Assembly: GCF_900104675.1 (NCBI RefSeq) | Contig: NZ_LT629944.1 | Span: forward strand, 310,001-374,000 | Length of the DNA stretch: 64,000 nucleotides | Source of the DNA: Angelakisella massiliensis | Lineage (GTDB): Bacteria; Bacillota; Clostridia; Oscillospirales; Ruminococcaceae | Direction: 5' to 3' | Part shown: in pieces, positions 57,774-64,000 of the stretch | How the letters are laid out: the number at the start of each line of letters is the position of its first letter | How positions within the stretch are numbered: position 1 is the first letter of the stretch | Notes under the pieces: generated by a model | Database searches by the model: none | What the model was told of the DNA's origin: nothing | The model's input: the letters and a program-made list of their open reading frames with translations, nothing else | Translations under genes and position numbers: made by a program

Positions 57774-58835
57774 ATGGAACAGGTGACAGTCAAACTTTCC
57801 TCCCGCTCCTATGAGGTGCGTATCGGCGGTGGACTGCTGGAGAAAGCGGGCGAGGAAATCGCACCCTTCGCCCCCGGCGGCAGGGTGGCTTTGGTGAGCG
57901 ACGACCGGGTGGACCGGCTGTATGGTGACCGGACCGCCGCCTCTCTGGAAAAAGCGGGCCTTCAGGTGAGCCGCTTTACCTTCCCGGAGGGGGAAAGCTC
58001 CAAGAACATGACCACCTATTGCCGGCTGCTGGAGTTTCTTGCCCGGCAGCGGCTGACCCGGGCCGACTGCGTGGCCGCACTGGGGGGAGGTGTCACCGGG
58101 GATCTGGCGGGCTTTGCCGCCGCCACCTATCTCCGGGGCATTGCCCTGGTGCAGCTGCCCACCACCTTGTTGGCCGCAGTGGATTCCTCTGTTGGGGGAA
58201 AGACCGGAGTGGACCTGGAAGCGGGAAAGAATCTGGCAGGGGCCTTCTGCCAGCCCCGGCGGGTCCTCTGCGATACCCATACCCTTTCCACCTTGACGCC
58301 TGAGACCTTTGCCGACGGTATGGCGGAGGTGATCAAATACGGGGCCATTCTGGACCGGGAGCTGCTGGAGCTGCTGGAACAGCGACAAGATGAGGACCCC
58401 ATGGAGGAAGTGATCCGCCGGTGCGTCGCCCTCAAGGGGATGCTGGTAGAGCGGGATGAGCGGGACACCGGGGACCGGCAGCTTCTGAACTTTGGTCATA
58501 CCGTGGGCCATGCCATTGAAAAGCGCAGTGGTTATACCATCACCCATGGCAGTGCTGTCGCTATGGGAATGGCGGTGATGGCCCGGGCCTGCTGGAAGAA
58601 TGGCTTTTCCAAAGACAACTGCGCTCCCCGTTTGGAGTGGCTTCTGAAGCGGTATCACCTGCCCACCCGCTGCCCCTATTCCCTGGAGGAGCTGGTGGAA
58701 GGGATGCTCTCGGACAAAAAACGGGGCGGAAACCGCATCACCCTGGTGGCTCCCATGGAGGAAGGACGTTGTGTACTCCATCCAGTGCCGGTAGATGAGC
58801 TGGAGGCTTTCCTCCAGCCTGGTATGGAGGGATAA
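57774..58835 (+). CDS. aroB: 3-dehydroquinate synthase
   Basis: A 353-residue NAD-dependent enzyme for the second step, cyclising DAHP. Motifs: EGESSKNMTTYCRLLEFLAR, ALGGGVTGDLAGFAAATYLR, QLPTTLLAAVDSSVGGKTGV, FADGMAEVIKYGAI, LNFGHTVGHAIEKRSGYTIT with the zinc-binding histidines. Normal length. It follows aroF by 15 nt and precedes aroA by 3 nt, so the genes are co-transcribed. GAGAGGAG precedes ATG 57774. Confidence 0.97.
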   Translation: MEQVTVKLSSRSYEVRIGGGLLEKAGEEIAPFAPGGRVALVSDDRVDRLYGDRTAASLEKAGLQVSRFTFPEGESSKNMTTYCRLLEFLARQRLTRADCVAALGGGVTGDLAGFAAATYLRGIALVQLPTTLLAAVDSSVGGKTGVDLEAGKNLAGAFCQPRRVLCDTHTLSTLTPETFADGMAEVIKYGAILDRELLELLEQRQDEDPMEEVIRRCVALKGMLVERDERDTGDRQLLNFGHTVGHAIEKRSGYTITHGSAVAMGMAVMARACWKNGFSKDNCAPRLEWLLKRYHLPTRCPYSLEELVEGMLSDKKRGGNRITLVAPMEEGRCVLHPVPVDELEAFLQPGMEG

Positions 58836-58838
58836 GGG

Positions 58839-60110
58839 ATGGAACTGTGTTTTGAACCTGCCCGCCTTACCGGAAGGGTGAAAGCTATTCCCTCCAAGTC
58901 TGCCGCCCACCGGCTGCTCATCTGCGCCGCTTTGGCGGACCGTTCCACCAGGCTGCTCATGGGTGAGCGGTCCAAAGATATTGACGCCACCATCCGATGC
59001 CTGACCGCGCTGGGCGCACAAGTCCGGACGATACCAAATGGCCTGGAAGTGCTGCCGCCGGAGGGACTTTCCACCATGCCTCTGCTGGACTGTGGAGAAA
59101 GCGGCTCCACCCTTCGGTTTCTGCTGCCGGTGGCCGGAGCGCTGGGATGCGGCGGCCGCTTTACCGGGGGCGGACGGCTGCCGGAGCGTCCCCTGTCCCC
59201 TCTTCGGGAGGAGCTGGAAAGCCATGGCTGCACCCTTTCCCCGGCGGGAAGCTGGCCTTTGGATCTGACGGGACAGCTGACAGCCGGAAGTTACCGGCTG
59301 CCGGGGAACATCAGCTCCCAGTATTTTACCGGCCTGCTCCTGGCTCTGCCGCTGCTGCCGGGTGACAGTGAAATTATCATTACCTCTCCCCTGGAATCCC
59401 AGGGCTATATTCAGATGACCCTGGATGCCATGGCCGCCTTTGGGGTCCACGCCCGGCGGGAGGGGGACCGTTACCTGATTCCCGGAAATCAGCGTTACCA
59501 CAGCCCAGGGACCGTGGCAGTGGAAGGTGACTGGTCCAACGCTGCCTTTTGGCTGACGGCGGGAATCCTCACCGGTCCGGTGGAGGTGACCGGCCTTCTG
59601 TCCCAGTCCGGCCAGGGAGACCGGGCCATCCTCTCCCTGCTCAAACAGTGGGGAGGCAGCCTTTCCGCCGGTGACGGCAAGATTTCCGCTGCCCGGGGGA
59701 AGCTGCTTCCCCAGCAAGTGGATGCTTCGGCCATCCCCGATTTGGTGCCCATTCTGGCGGTGCTGGCCGCGGTGACCCCGGGGACCACCCACATTACAGG
59801 AGCTGCCCGGCTGCGCCTCAAAGAGAGCGACCGGCTGGCGGTCATGGCCTCCTGCCTGAACACTTTGGGAGGACAGGTGGAGGAACTGCCTGACGGCCTG
59901 GTGATTACCGGCGTGCCCCGTCTGGGGGGAGGTCGGGTCCACAGCGCCAACGACCACCGGGTGGTGATGGCCATGGCGGTGGCAGCCACCGTCAGTGAGG
60001 GCCCTGTGACGGTGTGTCAGGGGGAAGCGGTGGAAAAATCCTATCCCGGTTTTGTCCGGGACTATATCCAGTTAGGAGGGAGCGCCTATGTCGCTGATGA
60101 CAGGACATAA
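58839..60110 (+). CDS. aroA: 3-phosphoshikimate 1-carboxyvinyltransferase (EPSP synthase)
   Basis: A 423-residue enzyme forming EPSP from shikimate 3-phosphate and phosphoenolpyruvate. Motifs: AIPSKSAAHRLLICAALAD at the N-terminus, LDCGESGSTLRFLLPVAGAL, NISSQYFTGLLLALPLL, ARLRLKESDRLAVMASCLN and SANDHRVVMAMAVAAT. The usual N-terminal LPGSKS-like loop reads IPSKSAAHR. The 3' end overlaps aroC by 23 nt. Fifth-lysine and arginine active-site residues appear present; no oddities. Confidence 0.97.
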   Translation: MELCFEPARLTGRVKAIPSKSAAHRLLICAALADRSTRLLMGERSKDIDATIRCLTALGAQVRTIPNGLEVLPPEGLSTMPLLDCGESGSTLRFLLPVAGALGCGGRFTGGGRLPERPLSPLREELESHGCTLSPAGSWPLDLTGQLTAGSYRLPGNISSQYFTGLLLALPLLPGDSEIIITSPLESQGYIQMTLDAMAAFGVHARREGDRYLIPGNQRYHSPGTVAVEGDWSNAAFWLTAGILTGPVEVTGLLSQSGQGDRAILSLLKQWGGSLSAGDGKISAARGKLLPQQVDASAIPDLVPILAVLAAVTPGTTHITGAARLRLKESDRLAVMASCLNTLGGQVEELPDGLVITGVPRLGGGRVHSANDHRVVMAMAVAATVSEGPVTVCQGEAVEKSYPGFVRDYIQLGGSAYVADDRT

Positions 60111-61167
60111 ACTGGAATTATCCATCTTCGGCCAATCCCATTCCCAGGGGATGGGGGTGGTGCTGGACGGTCTGCCTGCGGGGGAGACCATCGACCTGGA
60201 GCGGGTCCAGGAGTTTCTCCGCCGCAGGGCTCCGGGACAGGGACCCTGGGCCACCGCCCGGAAGGAGGAGGACCGGCCCGAGATTCTGTCCGGTTTGGTG
60301 GACGGCAAAACCTGCGGAGCTCCCCTTTGCGCCGTGATTGCAAACAGTGACGCCCGCTCCGCCGACTACGAGGAGCTGCGGCGGAAGCCCCGTCCCGGCC
60401 ACGCCGATTACACCGCCTGGGTACGGTATCAGGGGTATAACGACATCCGGGGAGGGGGACAGTTTTCAGGCCGTCTCACCGCTCCCCTTTCCTTCGCGGG
60501 AGCCGTAGCCCTGCAGATTCTGGAGCGTCGGGGAATTTATATCGGCGCCCATATCGCTGCCATCGCCGGGATCTCCGACCGTTCCTATGATCCTGTAAAG
60601 GTGTCGGCGGAGGACCTGGCCCTGGCTGGGTCCCGTCCCTTCCCGGTGCTGTGCGAAGCCTCCGGCAAGCGGATGATGGAGGCCATCGACAAGGCCCGCC
60701 AGCAGATGGACTCTGTGGGCGGGGTGGTGGAATGTGCCGCCATCGGCCTGCCCGCGGGACTGGGTGAGCCCATGTTTGACGGAGTGGAAAACCGTCTGGC
60801 CGCCGCCATTTTTGCTATCCCCGCCGTGAAGGGAGTGGAGTTTGGGGAGGGCTTTGGAGCGGCGCTCCTCCGCGGCTCCCAGAACAACGATCCTTTCCTC
60901 TGGGAGGGAGAGCAGGTGGTCACTTCCACCAACCACCACGGAGGAATCCTGGGGGGCATCACCTCCGGAATGCCGGTGATCTTCCGTGTGGCCTTCAAGC
61001 CCACCCCCTCCATCGCCCAGGAGCAGCAGACGGTGGATCTGTACGCCGGCACAGAAGCCACATTGGGGGTACGGGGCAGACATGACCCCTGCATCGTTCC
61101 CCGGGCGGTACCCTGCGTGGAGGCAGCCGCGGCGGTAACGCTGCTGGATCTGCTGCTGGAGGGCTGA
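60088..61167 (+). CDS. aroC: chorismate synthase
   Basis: A 359-residue FMN-dependent enzyme that converts EPSP to chorismate. Motifs: HKLELSIFGQSHSQGMGVVL, RRAPGQGPWATARKEEDRPE, RPGHADYTAWVRYQGYNDIR, GGGQFSGRLTAPLSFAGAVA, GEGFGAALLRGSQNND and GRHDPCIVPRAVPCVEAAAA. Its start lies inside aroA (GGAGGGAGCGCCT before ATG 60088). After it comes a 112-nt spacer with a GTGGGGA/TCCCCAC hairpin before pheA. Confidence 0.97.
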   Translation: MSLMTGHKLELSIFGQSHSQGMGVVLDGLPAGETIDLERVQEFLRRRAPGQGPWATARKEEDRPEILSGLVDGKTCGAPLCAVIANSDARSADYEELRRKPRPGHADYTAWVRYQGYNDIRGGGQFSGRLTAPLSFAGAVALQILERRGIYIGAHIAAIAGISDRSYDPVKVSAEDLALAGSRPFPVLCEASGKRMMEAIDKARQQMDSVGGVVECAAIGLPAGLGEPMFDGVENRLAAAIFAIPAVKGVEFGEGFGAALLRGSQNNDPFLWEGEQVVTSTNHHGGILGGITSGMPVIFRVAFKPTPSIAQEQQTVDLYAGTEATLGVRGRHDPCIVPRAVPCVEAAAAVTLLDLLLEG

Positions 61168-61279
61168 GAAAGGCGAAGCGCCTGAGATATCGCTGGACAA
61201 AATAGCCGTGGGGATGCGTCCCCACTTCCCGGGAAAATATGGATACAATCAAACCAAACAAATGGAGATGGAATAAAAG

Positions 61280-62419
61280 ATGGAACTGAAAGAAGCAAGA
61301 GAGCAGATCGACCGGATTGACCGTCAGCTGACGGACCTGTTTGTGGAGCGGATGCAGGTGGCCCAGCAGGTAGCCGCCTATAAGCGGGAGCATGGCCTGC
61401 CGGTACTGGATCGGGAGCGGGAGCGGCAAGTGATCGCCAGCCGAACCGCCCAGGCGGGAGAGGAAATGGCCACCTATACCAGGGTGCTGTACAACACCCT
61501 GATGGATCTGAGCCGCAGCTATCAGAGTGGTAAGAACAGCCGAAACTCCCCTCTGCCGGATAAGATCAAGGAAGCTCTGGAGCGCACTCCCCAACAGTTT
61601 CCAGTGAGCGCCACTGTGGCCTGCCAGGGGGTGGAGGGAGCCTATTCCCAGATCGCCTGTGACAAGCTGTTTCGTCAGGCATCCATCACCTATTTCCGCA
61701 CCTGGGAAGGGGTATTCCAGGCGGTGGATAAGGGGCTGTGCCGCTATGGCGTGCTGCCTATTGAGAACAGCACCGCCGGTTCGGTCAACCAGGTATACGA
61801 CCTGATGAACCGCTATCGCTTCCATATTGCCAGAGGCGTGCGCCTTCGGGTGGAGCACACCCTTCTGGCCCATCCTGGGGTCACACTGGGGGAAATCACC
61901 GAGGTTTACTCCCATGAGCAGGCCATCCAGCAGTGCGGCCACTTCCTCAAGGACCACCCCTCCATCAAGGTCCATGTCTGCGAAAATACCGCCGCTGCCG
62001 CCCGAATGGTAGCTCAGTCGGAGCGCCGTGATGTGGCGGCCATCTCCTCCCGGGACTGCGGGGCGCTGTACGGCCTGACTGTACTGGAGGACGGTATCCA
62101 AGACAATGCCAACAACTACACCCGGTTTATCTGCATTTCCAAGGAACTGGAGATCTACCCCGGCGCCAACAAAACCAGCATGATGCTTTCCATCCCTCAC
62201 AAACCCGGTTCCCTTTATCAGATCATCTCCAAGTTTGCCAGCCTGGATCTGAACCTGACCAAACTGGAGAGCCGTCCCATTCCCGGCAAGGATTTTGAGT
62301 TTATGTTCTATTTTGATATTGACGCTTCCATCTACGCCCCGGAGACGGTGGAGCTGGTAGCCCAATTGGATGAGGAGCTGGAGCGGTTCACCTATTTGGG
62401 CAGCTATCTGGAGCAGTAA
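61280..62419 (+). CDS. pheA: bifunctional chorismate mutase / prephenate dehydratase
   Basis: A 379-residue P-protein with three parts. Residues 1-85 form a type II chorismate mutase (REQIDRIDRQLTDLFVERMQ; VAAYKREHGLPVLDRERERQ). Residues 110-290 form prephenate dehydratase (CQGVEGAYSQIACDKLF; YGVLPIENSTAGSVNQVYDL; ISSRDCGALYGLTVLEDGIQ, NNYTRFICIS). Residues 295-370 form an ACT domain with the ESRP phenylalanine-binding motif (TKLESRPIPGKDFEFMFY), so allosteric feedback by Phe is likely. This enzyme makes phenylpyruvate, which fits the Phe-rich leader upstream. Confidence 0.96.
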   Translation: MELKEAREQIDRIDRQLTDLFVERMQVAQQVAAYKREHGLPVLDRERERQVIASRTAQAGEEMATYTRVLYNTLMDLSRSYQSGKNSRNSPLPDKIKEALERTPQQFPVSATVACQGVEGAYSQIACDKLFRQASITYFRTWEGVFQAVDKGLCRYGVLPIENSTAGSVNQVYDLMNRYRFHIARGVRLRVEHTLLAHPGVTLGEITEVYSHEQAIQQCGHFLKDHPSIKVHVCENTAAAARMVAQSERRDVAAISSRDCGALYGLTVLEDGIQDNANNYTRFICISKELEIYPGANKTSMMLSIPHKPGSLYQIISKFASLDLNLTKLESRPIPGKDFEFMFYFDIDASIYAPETVELVAQLDEELERFTYLGSYLEQ

Positions 62420-62440
62420 TAAGGAAAGGAGGGGGCGGCC

Positions 62441-63676
62441 ATGGAACAGCGGCCCTGCGGTCTCATTGGCGGCAGCCTGGGACACAGTTTTTCTCCCCAG
62501 CTCCACGGGATGCTGGGGGATTATTCCTATCGCCTTTGGCCCCTGACGGCGGAGGAGCTTCCGGCGTTTCTGGAAGGGAGACAGTTTGCTGGTCTGAATG
62601 TCACCATTCCTTATAAGCAGACGGTCATTCCCTACTGTGGGGAGCTTTCCCACCGGGCAAGGCGCATCGGCAGTGTCAATACCTTGATTCCAATGCCGGA
62701 CGGTTCCCTCTACGGAGAAAATACCGATTATGATGGCTTTGCCGCCCTGGCTGACCGGGCGGGGATCGATTTCAAGGGGCGCAAGGTGGTGATTCTGGGC
62801 AGCGGCGGCACCAGTCGTACTGTCCGGACGGTGGCAGAGGACCGGGGAGCCAGCCAGGTGATGGTGGTTTCCCGAAAGGGGCCGGTCACCTATGAGGACT
62901 TAAAAGGCCACCAGGACGCTGAGATTCTGGTGAACACAACTCCTGTGGGAATGTACCCCCACAATGGAGAGCTGCTGGTGGACCCAGGGGATTTTCCCCG
63001 GTGCGCCGGTGTGCTGGATGTGGTGTACAATCCTCTGAAAACCGCCTTCATCCTCCGAGCTGAGGAATTGGGGCTTCCCTGCGCCGGAGGACTGCTGATG
63101 CTGGCGGCCCAGGCGTGGCGGGCGGCGGAGCTGTTCACCGGCAAGGCCATCCCCTGGGAGAAATGCGAGGCCGCCTTCCGGCAGCTGGAGCGGCAGCGGC
63201 GAAACATTGTGCTGGTGGGGATGCCCGGCTGCGGCAAGACTGCCGTGGGGCAGTTTTTGGCCCGGCAGCTGGGCCGTCCTCTGGTGGATACCGACCAGAT
63301 GGTGGAACAGAAGGCGGGGCGCTCCATCCCTGAGATTTTCGGCGAGGAAGGGGAGGAAGGCTTCCGCCGCCGGGAAACTGAAGCCATCGGGGAAGCGGGC
63401 AGCCACACCGGAGCGGTCATCGCCATTGGCGGAGGAGGGCTGCTGCGTGAGGAAAACGGCAGAGCCCTTGCCCAAAACGGTCTGCTGGTATTTCTGCGAA
63501 GGCCGGTGGAGCTGCTGGCCCGGGAAGGACGTCCTCTGTCCACGGGGCTGGAGCGGCTGCGGGAAATGTACCAGGAGCGGCTGCCGGTGTATGAACGGTG
63601 GGCACAGCTGTCGGTGGACAATACAGGCGAGGTGGCCGATACCGCCGCCGCCATTATAAAGGAGTGGGAGAAATGA
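62441..63676 (+). CDS. fused shikimate dehydrogenase - shikimate kinase
   Basis: A 411-residue fusion of AroE and AroK. Residues 1-245 are shikimate dehydrogenase (CGLIGGSLGHSFSPQLHG; GLNVTIPYKQTVIPYCGELS; IGSVNTLI, ENTDYDGF; VVILGSGGTSRTVRTVAED; ILVNTTPVGMYP). Residues 250-410 are shikimate kinase (VLVGMPGCGKTAVGQFLARQ with the Walker A; PLVDTDQMVEQKAGRSI; GFRRRETEAIGEAG; IAIGGGG). It thus catalyses two consecutive steps. AroE and AroK are usually separate. GGAAAGGAGGGGGCGGCC precedes ATG 62441, and aroQ overlaps its stop by ATGA. Confidence 0.95.
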   Translation: MEQRPCGLIGGSLGHSFSPQLHGMLGDYSYRLWPLTAEELPAFLEGRQFAGLNVTIPYKQTVIPYCGELSHRARRIGSVNTLIPMPDGSLYGENTDYDGFAALADRAGIDFKGRKVVILGSGGTSRTVRTVAEDRGASQVMVVSRKGPVTYEDLKGHQDAEILVNTTPVGMYPHNGELLVDPGDFPRCAGVLDVVYNPLKTAFILRAEELGLPCAGGLLMLAAQAWRAAELFTGKAIPWEKCEAAFRQLERQRRNIVLVGMPGCGKTAVGQFLARQLGRPLVDTDQMVEQKAGRSIPEIFGEEGEEGFRRRETEAIGEAGSHTGAVIAIGGGGLLREENGRALAQNGLLVFLRRPVELLAREGRPLSTGLERLREMYQERLPVYERWAQLSVDNTGEVADTAAAIIKEWEK

Positions 63677-64000
63677 AACTGCTGGTCATCCACGGACCCA
63701 ACCTCAATATGCTGGGCATCCGGGAAAAGAAGATTTACGGAGCCCAGACCTATGAGGACCTGCTGGAATATATCCGGCAGATCTGCGCCAGGGAAGGCAT
63801 CGAGGTGAAATTCTACCAGTCCAACCATGAGGGAGACCTGGTGGACGCCATCCAGGGGGCCTATTACGACCAGATGGACGGTATCATCATCAATCCCGGC
63901 GCCTACACCCACACCAGCATCGCTCTGTTGGACGCGGTAAAGGCGGTGCAGATTCCCACGGTGGAGGTCCATCTGTCCAACATTTATGAGCGGGAGGAAT
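63673..64000 (+). CDS. aroQ: type II 3-dehydroquinate dehydratase, partial
   Basis: The first 109 codons of a small dodecameric dehydratase (usual length about 145). Motifs: LLVIHGPNLNMLGIREKKIY with the catalytic Tyr later in the loop, EVKFYQSNHEGDLVDAIQGA, IIINPGAYTHTSIALLDAVK, and VEVHLSNIYEREE near the right edge. It converts 3-dehydroquinate to 3-dehydroshikimate. ATG 63673 overlaps the stop of the aroE-aroK fusion, so it is coupled to it. The 3' end lies outside the window. Confidence 0.96.
   Translation, partial: MKLLVIHGPNLNMLGIREKKIYGAQTYEDLLEYIRQICAREGIEVKFYQSNHEGDLVDAIQGAYYDQMDGIIINPGAYTHTSIALLDAVKAVQIPTVEVHLSNIYEREE

Noticed and set aside
57048-59957. A very long open frame (about 970 codons) on the minus strand opposite aroF-aroB-aroA
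   Set aside because: It lies wholly antisense to three confident enzymes in GC-rich DNA, has repetitive Gly/Gln/His/Pro composition and no ribosome site. It is a codon-bias shadow.
60995-62653. A 550-codon minus-strand frame opposite pheA and aroE
   Set aside because: Antisense to conserved enzymes and of the same shadow composition; no start signals.

Overview
The window looks like a gut Clostridia chromosome, probably Oscillospiraceae of the Flavonifractor / Pseudoflavonifractor / Lawsonibacter kind. This rests on strong GGAGG ribosome sites with ATG, GTG and TTG starts, MobP-type relaxase and large serine recombinase cassettes, and a GC-rich shikimate operon. I name no species. About 45 kb of mosaic accessory DNA is followed by 19 kb of ordinary chromosome.

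Region 1 (1-11.5 kb) is mobile-element backbone. It holds a DUF4011 helicase fragment, small HTH regulators, a SLOG protein, an antirestriction-like protein, a putative ADP-ribosyltransferase-like protein, a MobP relaxase with Sel1 repeats, a Toprim primase and a VirD4/TraG coupling protein. No type IV secretion genes follow the coupling protein, so the unit looks mobilisable or decayed.

Region 2 (11.5-22.2 kb) is the most unusual part. It has at least eight soluble proteins of unknown function, several related to each other, with Ser/Asn/Gly/Gln-rich N-termini and no Sec signal. Five transcription units here are preceded by boxes resembling flagellar sigma-28 (SigD/FliA) promoters: T(A/T)A(C/G)TTTT, a 10-11 nt spacer, then a CGATA-containing -10. 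I infer a motility-regulon island whose products may leave through the flagellar export apparatus. It is interrupted by two IS256-family transposase remnants, a SLOG protein, an HTH regulator with a palindromic operator, and decayed genes.

Region 3 (22.2-45 kb) is a second accessory block. It holds a GAF-SARP-type regulator, a truncated phosphoesterase, a DUF1016-type N-terminal protein overlapping a low-molecular-weight tyrosine phosphatase, a KilA-N protein, an IS110 element, an unrecognised AT-rich gene, an intact IS256-family element inside that gene's terminator, a RepA-N / Cys-rich VLP pair, a type I restriction-modification system (hsdM frameshifted) with a YgjP-type metallopeptidase, and a large serine recombinase. 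Two inverted copies of a roughly 130-bp non-coding sequence bracket the restriction segment.

Region 4 (45-64 kb) is chromosomal. It has two lipoproteins, a glycan-use operon (binding protein, two permeases, GH2 enzyme) divergent from an ArsR-type regulator with a TIM-barrel isomerase, and the operon aroF-aroB-aroA-aroC-pheA-aroEK-aroQ. A promoter, a Phe/Tyr-rich leader peptide and a terminator precede that operon, forming a classic attenuator for phenylalanine control.
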